A stretch of 64,000 bases of DNA, from NCBI GenBank assembly GCA_951230915.1, contig OX579634.1, positions 46,637,570-46,701,569 on the forward strand, in the 5' to 3' direction. Both the position numbers and the translations under genes were made by a program. Under the pieces are notes generated by a model. The model saw nothing but the letters and a program-made list of their open reading frames with translations. It searched no databases and was not told where the DNA came from. Source of the stretch: Antitrichia curtipendula. Taxonomy: Eukaryota > Streptophyta > Bryopsida > Hypnales > Leucodontaceae. This document shows, in pieces, positions 11,472 through 22,352 of this stretch (position 1 is its first letter; each line of letters begins with the position of its first letter).

Positions 11472-12287
11472 ATGAAGTGGAGGAAGTGGAGATCTAATAG
11501 CACAAACAATGCAAGTCAAGGAATCAAGGCTAAAGAATTTATAGACATTGATGCAACATTTGAGGAATCTAAGCCACAGAAGAAGGATCTAAAAGGGAAG
11601 AATTTTAAACCTGAAGAAGAGAGACAATTAACTCGAAGTGTGATGAGGATTTCACAAGATGCAATCATTAGAAACATGCAGAAGAGGAATGCTTTATGGG
11701 AGCAAATATTTCAACACTACAATGAACGAAAACCATTTCATTTTAGACCAACTTGTTCGTTAGAGTCTAAGTGGGGGTTAATAAAACATGACATTGCTAA
11801 ATTTATTGGGGTGCTTCAACAATGTGTAAACCTCAACGTTAGTAGTGCCAATGATGGTGATGTACTTCAAAAAGTATTACCATGTCAAATCAGCAAAGAA
11901 TACGGAGTTTGCATACTTACATGTTTGGGAGCTTGTGGAAGATGTCCCTTGCTAGAACTTAGGGTGCACACAAGACAAACTAAGCGCTCCAATAATGAAG
12001 AGGAAAGAAGTGTGTCCAACTTCCGATTTCACTTTGTTGTAGCCTTTGAACAGTGCATATGGTGGAGGAAGTTCACCAACTACGACTTTACGAGCAGCAA
12101 AACTCAACCACAAGGTTCAAAACATTTTAAAGAAGAACGACAAGTTACATCATTGTGGGAGACGACAAGAATGGCCCAAGCTACAACAACTAAAGCAATG
12201 GCGGATGCAACTTAAAAAAAAATCAAGTTATGGAAGATGTCAACTTGTTTTAGATGATGACATACTCGACAGACGGTGTCATTTCTG
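11472..12287 (+). pseudogene. Myb/SANT-like accessory protein of a PIF/Harbinger element, frameshifted
   Basis: The first 140 or so codons read like the Myb-like partner ORF of plant PIF/Harbinger elements, also annotated as glutathione S-transferase T3-like or NAM-associated. The matching landmarks are FKPEEERQLTRSVMRISQDA, then WEQIFQHYNERKP, then SLESKWGLIKHDIAKFIGVLQ. In the family this protein binds DNA and helps bring the transposase to the element. Near 11900 the family-like reading moves to another frame (FAYLHVWELVEDVPC, then a TAG). A further stop follows near 12030, and a Lys-rich stretch continues to about 12280. So there is one frameshift and at least two stops, and the copy is dead. 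A deleted transposase tail lies upstream on the opposite strand, the divergent layout usual for these elements. Confidence 0.65.
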
Positions 12288-12914
12288 AATGTGCAAGGTG
12301 ATACTTAAACTACGTCAAGAAGAAGAATAATTGTAAAAGCTGGAAACTTGTTTGGCGGAGTCTCGTGCAAGGCAAGCCAATCTATAACATCAACCTATAG
12401 AATCAGAGGACATGATGCGCCAATGAATTGTTGTGGCAATGAATCCTCCGACTCAAAGATAGTATTGACATTGTTCACCATCTGTGGGCGCAAGATTACC
12501 CACCCTCGGTAATCAGGCAAACACCGACCAGGTTCTATACCTTTATCCACCTTTTGAATATATAGGGGTGTTTGTGAGCACGGTCTACTGTGCCTTCCAA
12601 GCAATGGATCTTTTTGTGCTAACATTTTCTAAGTGTCGTGGATAGCAGCAAATACTATTAGAATTGCATGGATAACCAACACGTTAACTGCAATAACCAA
12701 GGGTAATAACAAATCCTAACTTTTAACTAACTATCCTCTGTCTAGGGTTGATTGGGTAGTTGGCGTCATTTCTAACGTTCCTAACGATTTGAAAGGGGAC
12801 CCCCCGCGTTCCTTCTACGAACCTCTAAGACTACTTCTTTCGGAAGTTCCAATTCTACATGCTAATCCTGGGCTTTGTTTTTATTCGAATCTCTAACCTT
12901 GAAATGTAACTATG

Positions 12915-13350
12915 GATTTTTACTCTTGGATTTGACTCCTGACTAACTCTCAATTTTTACTCCTAAATTAACTCTAGGGTTTTACTCCGAAAATTAACTC
13001 CAGGGTTTTACTCCGGAAATTAACTCTAGATTTTTACTCCTGATTTTAACTCTAGCTTTTTCCTCCTACTAACTCTAAGTTTTTACTCTTCAATTTAACT
13101 CTAAATTTTTACTCCTAAATTAACTCTAGGTTTTTACTCCTAAATTTAACTCTAAGTTTTTACTCCTAAATTAACTCTAGGTTTTTACTCCTAAATTTAA
13201 CTCTAAGTTGTCACTCCTAAACTTAGCTCTAAATTTTTACTCTTCAATTTAACTCTAAATTTTTACTCCTAAATTAACTCTAAGTTTTTACTCTTCAATT
13301 TAACTCTAGCTTTTTACTCCTAAACTGACTCTAGCTTTTTATTCCTAAAT
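12915..13350 (-). repeat. Minisatellite array, about 25-bp period
   Basis: About 16 imperfect units of the type TTTTTACTCCTAAATTAACT follow each other, alternating slightly in length (24-26 bp). The second copy of the large repeat has the same array inverted at 52870-53160 with fewer units, so the array belongs to the element and changes in copy number. Confidence 0.8.
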
Positions 13351-14134
13351 TTTACTTCACCTACCACGGATTACTATCCATGGGAAGAGGATTTAAGGTT
13401 AAGGGAAGAATCGAAAATTAACTGGGAACACACATCCAAGATTAAATCAAAAACTCACCCCTTCGCTGCCGGTATCGGAGAGAAGTTCATCCCTATCTGT
13501 ATGCACATTCTCGTGCTCCATGGTAGTCCTTGATTTCGGTTGAATTTCTTCGAGCTCGCCGCTTATTTTGGGGGGAAATTATGGCCCTGTGCGACCTAAC
13601 CCTTTCTACTTCCCTTCCTCCTTCTTTCTCCTTCCCTTCTTCCTCTTTTTCTTTCCCTTCTTCTTCTTTCTTCCCTAACACTACTCTACCTAAGTCTTTA
13701 AGAATGTCTTACAACTATAGACTCTAACTTTGAGGAGGGTTAATGTCCCTCCTACCCTCTTACACGACCTTGCTTTTGTGTCATTCTAATCCGCCTTCTA
13801 ATGGTCGCTTGTAAATTCTTGAGATTTCCTCCCCTAAGTCTACTTAGCCACGCCTAGGTCACTATTTATCATCTCTCCCACCTCCTATCCTATTTCATCC
13901 TACTTCCCTCTAATCCTCTTCCATTCTCGTTGGGTTTAATTTGGTGTAGAGAGAGATGGTCCGTGAGTATTGTGTGCAAGTTTTTTTTTAAGGCAAATCG
14001 GCGTATGACTCTCTTTCTCCCCCTTTCTTTTTTTTCACCTCTCTCTCTTGGTATTTTGCGTTAGATTCTTTGTTTTGTCCAAGTCAAGCTTTGATCCTTA
14101 GTTTCCAGATTTTTAAACCAACCATCTAAGAATA

Positions 14135-14560
14135 AAAAAAAGGATGAGAGACCCCGACTCCCCAAAGACCCCGACTCTCCAGACCTCCTGGACTTCCTGG
14201 ACCTCCGGATTTCCCTGGACCTCCGGACTCTGCGACTGGTGACTCCCGACCTGCGACCTAGCTGGCTCCCCCCTTGCGACCTGGTGACTCCCCGACCTGC
14301 GACCTGGCTGGCCCCTTCTTGCAGCCCGACTGATCCGCTCAAGCTGAACTTACTGGACTGTGACTTGCTCAGCTGAACTTAACTGGACTGACTTGCTCAA
14401 GCTGAACTTAATTGGACTGTGACTTGCTCAATGCTGAACTTAATTGGACTGTGACCCGCTCAAGCTGAACTTAACTGGACTGTGGCTTAATCAAGCTAAA
14501 CCTAACGGGACTCCATAACTGATGTTAAGCTAAAACTCAACTGGCCCCGACCCATTTTTA
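14135..14560. repeat. Short tandem repeats inside the LTR-like element
   Basis: First a G+C-rich run of CCCCGACT, GGACCTCC and GACCTGCGACC units (14146-14310), then about six units of roughly 33 bp containing AAGCTGAACTTAACTGGACT (14338-14500). The corresponding part of copy 2 (about 52020-52150) is built from other short repeats, so this segment evolves fast. Confidence 0.7.
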
Positions 14561-14789
14561 ACAGAACTAAGGGGGGGGGGTTGGTTGGGTTTTCTTTAGC
14601 AATGGTTTCTTTCTCTCTTTTCTTCTCCAAATTGGAGTCCTGGGTTGGGGTGTGAAAACAACTAGGGGGAGTATTTCACTAGTTGAGGGGGACTCTAAGG
14701 TTCTAAATACGGCTCTTGTCCTTAATATTTTTTTGGATGCTAAACTTTGGTATTTTCCAAACACGTTTTGGAAACTAAACTTTGGAGTT

Positions 14790-15110
14790 GGAAATAGGAG
14801 GAGCTCAAAGCTTTACGATCTTGGTGGCTTTAACACCAATTCTAGGACTTCCTAAGGATCCTAGGCTCAAAGCTCCCTTGTTGGTTACTATTTTAACACA
14901 CGATCTAGGGCTCCTCGATACTGACAAGTTCAAAGCTTCGCCGTCTCCTAGGGGTCCCACACACAATCTAGGACCTCTCAATCCTGACAGGTTCAAAGCT
15001 TCGCCATCTCTGGAGATTCCCCACACAGTGAACGCGACTTTGGACAAGGGTTACTTCCCAAATGGGGTCACTCCACACGACAAAAATGCTTCCAAGGGTT
15101 AGTGCCACTT
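14790..15110. repeat. Imperfect ~65-bp repeats inside the LTR-like element
   Basis: Units containing TCTAGG(A/G)CCTC and GTTCAAAGCTTCGCC recur at about 14838, 14905 and 14968, and related units are seen on the opposite strand at 51590-51790 in copy 2. They are non-coding. Confidence 0.5.
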
Positions 15111-15484
15111 AACATGCATGGGTTAGTACGGAAAGAGTTAGTTTAAGCACTCAACAACCCACACTAAAGGCCCCCCAAAGCGGCATCGCCAAGGTACGGT
15201 GGGGGGTATCTTTAGGATTAGTACAACATCCAAAAAGACTTGACCAAAGAACTCGTTAGTCCAAGCGAACAAGAAGAGAAGAGCCAAATGACACACGCAA
15301 TCAAGTAGGAGGACTCCACAAAGACTTCAAAGCTCAAACTTTAGCAACAATGGAGCCCAAAAAGAGCTCAAAAAACACCGTAGAGGTTTCTTGGCTAAAA
15401 TGCCAAAATCTTCCAACATAAGTTGGACCTACAGACCCAAAACAAGATTTGGGGGTATTCAAGAGAGAAAAATGGGGACCTTAA

Positions 15485-16407
15485 CCCCTAAAGGCCCGTT
15501 GTCCGTCCGGGGGACAAATGGGTTTTCGGGCAGGTACCTACGAGCTGAAATTTTCTCCTGATTTTTTGAAACTTTTTTTGGAGGTAGAAAATCTGATTAG
15601 CCTTATGGAAATATAATTTTTTTCACAATCGGTGCCCGGGAAAAAAAGTTATGCCCAAATAAGCTCAAAACAGTGTTCCAGGGGCAGCAAAAAAAATTTG
15701 CAATTTTTTTTTTTTTTTTTTCTAATTTTTTTTTCTTATAGATTATATTTTTGTCTATCTGAAAAGCTTTGATTCATTTCATTTGGATTTTTTATGAGAA
15801 AGTTATGGACAAGCTTGTTTTTCGGGCACTTAGAGCATTTTCCTGAAAAAATAACTTGTAGGATTCATTTGTGAATGTAATTTTTATAATTTTTCAAAAA
15901 ACAAAGTTCCACAAGGTTTAGTTTTTTTGCTAGAACAATCTCACCATTGGGATTAGTGCTTTTTAATTCCATATAAAAGATATTAATATTTTAGATTTTC
16001 TTTCTATCTTGTACCTACTTCTACTTAACAATTTTTTTAATAATGAAAATTAAGTTATTTTGAATTTTCTTTTTTTTCCTAGACTCTCAACTCAATTCTC
16101 CACTATAAAGATTAAACGCTCAAAACTCTGTAGTGCAAAATATTTTAAGTTAAAAATGTTCAAAGTCATAAAATCTAGTCCCGCAATGTGCTGAAAAACT
16201 TGTTTTTTTCACTTTAAACGCAGATATCTTGCAATCTGTGCGGTCAAAAATTCTGAAATTTTTTTCATACATTTTCATACTAGTAAGGTATAAGATCCTA
16301 CGGTTAGATGTGAAAAGAAAACAATTTTCAATTTTTTTTACTATTTGCTATAGAAATGGCAGTTTTGAGTGTTTTTTGGCAGAAAAATGGCCTTGGTCCT
16401 TTAGGGG
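15485..16407 (+). mobile_element. TTAA-flanked piggyBac-like MITE, member A
   Basis: Starts CCCCTAAAGG and ends CCTTTAGGGG, flanked by TTAA at 15481-15484 and 16408-16411. The other copy of the host repeat has a single TTAA at the matching place (about 51109-51112, reversed), so the 923-bp insertion with TTAA duplication can be read directly. TTAA duplication plus CCY..GGG termini is the piggyBac signature. A TA duplication (Tc1/mariner) with one extra terminal base is the alternative. Inside is the conserved core AAGATCCTACGGTTA at 16292. No transposase is encoded. Confidence 0.75.
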
Positions 16408-17688
16408 TTAAATAGGTTTCCAAGGCCCCACCTCCCCCTCAAGAGCTCTAAAGTAACCTTATCAACTTGGATTTTCATCCTCATCTTCAAAGATTTTCAT
16501 CCTAATCCCTAAAAACTATTTTTACCTATCTACGCTGGACCAACCTCCTAACTTTTGGAGATTAACTCCAATCGTCAAACGGATTGCGCCATTGACTCCA
16601 GGTCGCCGTGTTTAGTCCAAGAACCCCCTACCCCCCGTACCGAGGACAAAAAACCATCGTAGGCTAATTTAGTTTAAAAAACTAAACCGTGGTAAAATCC
16701 TAAATATTGGGGGTCTCTTATTTTGAGAAATGTAAATAGCCTAGGGTCTCCGGTAGGTGTGAGGGAGTCGAAAAAGACTCTTGGTTGACTTCGTTTCGCC
16801 ATCGTATGGTCCCGGGATGCCGGTCAACGCGTTGGGGACCCTGCCACGTGATTAATTCTCGAGGAATCTCGTCGGTTCAGATACTTGCTGCTATCGGAAT
16901 GCCGCGAAACTTCACGGAGCGCATTATTAACATAAAATAAGCTAGTCTAATTTTCAGTGAGATTTTCTGGCAACTTGGGTAATTTCCATGAAATTCCCGT
17001 TAGAGGTTACCAAAGTTGACCACCCGCAAAACGTTCTTCTACAAGTCGGAAGATGACGGGATTTTTCACATGACCTCTCAGGGGGTCACATGAAAGATGT
17101 GCAGGTGGGTTTCCGTACCTGGCACAATTGGTCTGTGGAGATGATTTGGCCATCTCCTTGAATTATTGATGGTGCGGGAATCTTTTGCAGATAGAGGAAT
17201 CTTGGCGAATCGATTTTGTCGTTGGACTCCTGGCATGGGATTTACCCTAGGACACCATCCTTGGGCTGTAGATTCCTCCACGGGCCCGGTCTTGCGTCAG
17301 TGGCTTCTGCATGCTAACAATCGGGATTTTGAGGAATTTCTAAACCTAACTCTAGGACCCGACCTAGTGGCCTCGTTGTAGATCCCTTGGACCGACTTAG
17401 CCATGAATTGCCACCTTCATGGTGGGATTTAGCCCTTTTGGGCCTATGTGACTTGAACCCTACAAATCTAACCGTTTTGTTCTTTCTACCTATTTTTGGG
17501 CCAGGTTTGATGGGATTCTAAGTCTAAACACAAATCTAGACCAAATACTATAATGGGTATGTTACAACCCTATTTTGGTTCTACACTCTTTTTATGGCTT
17601 TTTGTATATTTTTCTTAACTTTAAATTGAAAATTTTCAAAAAAATAATTCTACGAGTCCCAAGTGACAAATTGGGAGCTCACATCATC

Positions 17689-18270
17689 CCTTAGCCCTAA
17701 AGACCATGATGGCACATGAAGAAGCAATGAAGGTCCAAACAGTCCACCTGTTCTACATGATGCCATCAGTGTATAGGTTGGCAATCTTCAAGGCCTATAT
17801 GGCAGAGAGCAGTCCCATCCATAGAAAAATGAAGCATCCACCTATAAGCAACCACAACATGACATGTTCTTCCCTCACATTGCAGGTGGTCATGAGTAGG
17901 AAGTCAATGGCCTTGCAGATACGATTTTACTCAAAGACGACAAGGTACATTTTGAAACACATGACAAAGACCTTGGTAGCTAGACTAACCCCATTGAGAG
18001 ACAACAATGGGTTTCTAAGTATGAGGACGACGAGGATGACGACCGTGGAGAAGAAACCAGGACAATTGTCATGAGATTTATGGTGAAGATGGAGATGGCA
18101 ATGATTATGAAGCTTTTGATCTTGGAGAGTCAGAGCAACAAGAAAGTTTTGGTTGCAGAGAAGAACAAGGACTTGGATACTCTGACCACAAGCCTGTTCA
18201 TCCAGAGTCACAAGAAAGTGCGGTCGTTGGGATAAGTATGTCCAGTTTTGAAAAAATCCTTCCTTGTAAT
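17689..18270 (+). pseudogene. Degenerate coding trace of unknown origin
   Basis: A 122-codon open frame (17706-18074) overlaps a second frame with more protein-like wording. Landmarks of the latter are VGNLQGLYGREQSHP, FFPHIAGGHE and LADTILLKDDKVHFETHDKD, then an Asp/Glu-rich stretch, with at least four stops. A third frame near 18070-18270 carries an acidic, Gln-rich stretch. Such frame changes and stops suggest an old transposon ORF. I cannot assign a family. It directly adjoins the LTR-like element and would have been continuous with DNA left of 12482 before that insertion. Confidence 0.35.
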
Positions 18271-18414
18271 TTATAAAAGCTTCACTCCTATCAATTAACA
18301 TCCATTGTTCTCTCTCAAATATTCATGTTTTGATTATGTTGGTTAACGTCCCATGTCCTCTTCCAATCATTTTTATTCTAAGTATGTAGTACGTAAGTCT
18401 AATTTTAATGTACA

Positions 18415-19425
18415 GGGTGAATGCAAGAAACACTTGTACTATTTGTTGCATTTTGGTGTTTTTCATGACCAGTACTACGTATACTACAAGTACTGTGAGT
18501 ACTAGGAACGTCACAGCAGAGGAAGTTTTTCATGAACCAGTATTATGCACTACTACTCACTACGCTCCAGTACTATGTTCTGCCACAGGCTGCCATAATT
18601 CGTAGAAAATGCTAGTTTAGATTTAGATTTTTCATAAATACTGAATGACTTTAAAAAATTAAGGAAAAAAATGGCCATTTCTACTAAATCATTGAAGAGG
18701 GCATCCACACAATGACAAATTGAATTTGATTTCTCAGTTTCTCCGAAATTACAGTGGAAGTCATGACACTTTAGGGCCTTCCACACGGCACTAGAAGCAA
18801 TATTTTCAAAATCCCTTCCCTGAGAAGTTGGAATTTACTCATATGAACAAGCATGCCAAGTTACAACTTCAATGACTTCAAAAAAGGTACTCCATAGTAC
18901 TAGAAACCTCCAAAAGTGAATTTGTGACATTTTTTTGAAATTCACTTTCTCCTCCACAATGAATTTTGGAAAAATCCAAAAAATTGCAGAGCGTTGGGCA
19001 CATATAACACCATATTCATTATATTGGGAGATTTCTAGGATTTTGGGAGGTTGGTTGTTTTTTTCATTATTTTTTTTTTTGCAAATTCAGCTCGATTCAA
19101 GCTAAATTTGCCCAAATTCAGCTCTATTCAACTTGAATTTGTGCAAATTAGCTCAATTTGACCTAAATTTACGCATTTAAGCTCAAATCGAGCTGAATTT
19201 GGGCACAATCAGGTTGACTCAAGCTCAATATTTAGGTCACCTCAAAAACACGCATTATTTTGAGAGGTCCCCAATCTCCTAAAATAATGAATATGGTGTT
19301 ATATACGCCCAACTTTGATATGAGTTTCAAGTTGTTTGCATCATTTCCCTAAAACTTATACCACACAATGACTTTCGATTTGAAGATGTGACACAAAATA
19401 GTACAAGTGTTTCTTGCATTCACCC
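18415..19425. mobile_element. TIR element with 4-bp target duplication, member 1
   Basis: GGGTGAATGCAAGAAACACT at 18415 is inverted exactly at the right end, and the inverted repeat runs about 28 bp. The flanks are TACA on both sides (18411-18414 and 19426-19429). A second member at 34556-35284 has TTAG flanks and a known empty site. The element is 1011 bp, has no transposase ORF, and carries a smaller nested MITE at 19006-19300. The 4-bp duplication fits Sola-type transposons better than hAT, Mutator, CACTA or Harbinger, but the superfamily is not settled. Confidence 0.75.
19006..19300. repeat. Nested MITE, AACACCATATTCATTA termini
   Basis: AACACCATATTCATTA at 19006 is inverted as TAATGAATATGGTGTT ending at 19300. 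Flanks are ATAT on both sides (19002-19005, 19301-19304), which can be read as a 4-bp or a TA duplication. The interior is a set of short inverted CAAATTCAGCT/AGCTCAAATT-like motifs. Two relatives lie at 55012-55419 and 55653-56481. It has inserted into the larger TIR element. Confidence 0.7.
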
Positions 19426-19429
19426 TACA

Positions 19430-20692
19430 TGAGTCCTTGTCACATGAATTGGCTGACATTACTTTGCTTCATTAAATTTTCAGAACTATTTTGTTTAATT
19501 ACTTTGTTTCATTAATTTGTAGGAGTACTTTGTTTCATTAAATTTTCATAATTAATTTGTTTAATTTCTTTGTTGTATTGCTTTGCTTCATTAGTTAGCT
19601 TCATTGACATTGATAGCTTCATTGACATTGAACTTTGGATGACATCAATATTATTGATAAGTGAGGTCCAGGTTAGAGTTGAAAAATCGAGTTGGAAAGA
19701 TAGGAACCAAAAAGTTCCTTGTTGTTGGTAGCTTTGTTTTTTGCTTTGTAATGTCAGAGTTTGTAGAGGTGAAACTTTGACTCCAACACCAAACGTGCAA
19801 ATTGTGTTTTACACATGTTCTTTGTCGCATGTGTGGATGTTATTGGATGTTCAAATTATCTGGTTATGTTCTTAATAAATGAAGATAGTCTGAAGTGGTG
19901 GACTAAAATGATTGACTTGAGTGCTCTCAATTTTCCAACAGGTGAAGAACAACAAGGTGGAGGCAACAAGTTCCAAGGTGTGGACAGAAAAGCAAATTGG
20001 AGTTTGTTTCAACGTTCGCATAATAGGTCTAGTGACACAAACTTCTTTCAAATTTTAATCAACTATGAATTCTATTACAAAGCACCAACACTTTTATACA
20101 AGAGCATAATCCATTCAATAATTTGTGCAAAAAGCAATGAAGCAAAATATTTACATAACTTTACATAAATAGAGAAGTAAGCACTCAAGTGTACATTTGT
20201 CCAAAAGGCAGCATTACAATGTAGGCAACTTTCTAAAACATGTTAAATACATTTTCTGTGAACATGACATTGATAGTATGAAGCACTTCATTGAAATTTG
20301 GAATTTGTGTTGTACAAGATGAACCTTGATTTCCAAATATCAGATGAACTATAGACTTAATGACATGTTGACAAGTAGTTGTTAGCAAGCTCTTCTCCAG
20401 TACTGAGAAACTTTGTGTAGGATTTTATTTTCAAAACATAGTAGTGCCTTCTTAAAAACTTAAAGCACGCTTTGAATACATAAACAAAGAGAACAAACCA
20501 TCACATTTCTTGGCACAGCTTGATGATAATGACAGGAGACATGAACAAAATGGCACATGAAATAAAACTTTGGATTTGAATGCCCAATTGTTTTGACACT
20601 TGAATTGCTACAAAGTCTTTTGCGGATTAATAGTATATTATAAGTTGGGTGGTATGTGATGAGAAAAACATTGACCACATTTTTTCAATACA
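19430..20692. other. AT-rich DNA, no supported gene
   Basis: From 19470 to 19640 there are repeated CTTTG(T/C)TTCATTA-like motifs (about seven). A 117-codon frame at 19815-20168 has no recognisable content. The rest may be non-coding Harbinger sequence, because the next feature is a Harbinger transposase end. Confidence 0.35.
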
Positions 20693-20846
20693 AAGTAAAC
20701 TAATTATCATGAAAAAATAGAAATTGCAGTGTATGACAATTCATCTATTAAACCACAATTGAAGTGTTATAAGGCTAAATACATGCCATACAAAGGAACA
20801 CTAAGGCTTGTTCAAGGATTAACCTTGTATTTGTAAGAAATAGTCA

Positions 20847-21090
20847 CTAGAGAGCTCTTACACCCTTAAGTGCCCATTGGTGTACAATAAGATCTCCTCT
20901 GAGACTATAGTGTGTATCTTGATTCTCAACTTGAATAGTTTCCATGATCAAGTCTTGGTGAAAGAGATCACGACGTACGGGAAGAGCTCGGTTGACATCA
21001 AATGGAAAATCTAAATCTAAATCTTCTTTGTCCTCTAAAATCATGTTGTGTAGGATGCAACGGACGAACATGATGTCTGAGATACAATCT
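20847..21090 (-). pseudogene. C-terminal fragment of a PIF/Harbinger transposase
   Basis: On the minus strand the frame reads through VRCILHNMILEDKEDLDL and later HYSLRGDLIVHQWALKG before a stop at 20847. The pair C-I-L-H-N-M-I and L-R-x-D-L-I-x-H-x-W is characteristic of the end of plant PIF/Harbinger transposases (DDE_Tnp_4 / Plant_tran families), where the first block follows the last catalytic acid. The N-terminal part is missing because a CACTA-like element begins at 21094, inside the coding region. No continuation was recognised beyond that insertion at 27.5 kb. Catalytic residues are therefore absent and the fragment is inactive. Confidence 0.7.
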
Positions 21091-22352
21091 AGACACTACA
21101 ACAAAACTTGCATTTTATGACTACAAAAATATGACTAGGAATGATTGGCGACTATTCACAGTCATATTTTTGGAGGCCATCATCTTGAAAAAAGAATAGG
21201 ACTACAAATATGACTATTAGTCATATTTTGTCTTTGTACTTCACGGGCGTATAGTGTATTCCCATTGGGAAAAGCTAAGTATTTCATAGGGAATGGTAGG
21301 GAACAAATTTGAAGAACGTTTAATCATATTTGTAGTCATATCTTTTTAGTAGTGACATTTTTTTGTTTTCAGGTAGCCCAAGGAAAATTGGGTGAAGAAC
21401 ATGTTTGAAGAACACCTAGTCATATTTTTGCTTGAGTCATATTTTGCAATCATTTTTTGGGAAGTCATATTTTGTAGTCACATTTTTTTTCATAATTATT
21501 TTTTTTTGTTTTCGGGTAGCCCAAGGAAAATTTAGGCAAGGAGCAATGTTTGAAGAGTATTTAGTCATACTTTTGCTTGAGTCATATTTTGTAGTCATAT
21601 TTTTTAATAGTCATTTTTTCTCTTTTTGAGGCAACCTATGGAAAATTTGGACAATGAACATGTTTAGAGAGCATGTAGTCATATTTTTGCTCCAGTCATA
21701 TTTTGGGGGAGAGTCATATTTTTTTAGTCACATTTTTTTCATAGTCATTTTTTTACTTTTTAGATAGTCCAAGGAAAAGCCAAAAAGGGGGCCAATCTAA
21801 AATAGCCCTCTAGAATTTTGGCTGTAGATCCCATTCTTTAGGATGTAGGCATAACTTCATTTCATGCCTATTAAATGTTGTTGTTGTATGTTGTGCCTAT
21901 TATAGAACTCGTATTCAAAAATTTGGGATAGCAAATTTTTATATTTTATTTAAAAAATTTATAATGAACAACATGAGACAATAGATGGATTCATTCCCGG
22001 CCCGTCTTGTTGGAAAGGATAGAAAAGGATCTCAAAATGCATGTTAAATGTGTTTTGGTTCCTTATGGCGGGATTTTTTAAGTTTAAATATATTATTGGT
22101 AACAAAGAGAGTCCTACCAAGTATTGGTTCAAATATAGAGATTGTTGATTTTTTTAATCACAAAGAAGGAATATTGTTTAACAAATACATTAGGTCCTGA
22201 TGACATAATCACATGTCTAATTCATACACTAATAGATTGTCTACACAACCTGCACTAGAAGATTGACTAATTATGTTGATTGATTGTGGTGGTTGATACA
22301 ATTTAAGAACTAATTAGATTGGTTGATACAAACTGAAATCTAATGCATTTAA

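Larger units (their letters stand above)
12483..17683 (-). mobile_element. Large LTR-like repeat, copy 1 (solo-LTR candidate)
   Basis: The reverse complement of this block matches 49834-53683 over most of its length. Read on the minus strand it starts TGTGAGCTCCC and ends GCGCCCACA, i.e. TG..CA borders. The flanks CCATC (12478-12482) and TCATC (17684-17688) match at four of five bases, as an aged 5-bp target duplication would. No protein-coding ORF of a retroelement is visible. It contains a 25-bp tandem array, other short tandem repeats and an inserted TTAA element (15485-16407). Without that insert it is about 4.27 kb. A very long solo LTR or a non-autonomous retroelement are both possible. 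Confidence 0.6.

Noticed and set aside
14061..14342. Ser/Arg/Gly-rich minus-strand frame
   Set aside because: It is produced by short G+C-rich tandem repeats inside the LTR-like element.
21100..21760. Regularly repeated AGTCATATTTT considered as a CRISPR-like or satellite array
   Set aside because: Spacing is irregular and the repeats sit at both ends of a CACTA-bounded element in a plant genome, as subterminal repeats do.
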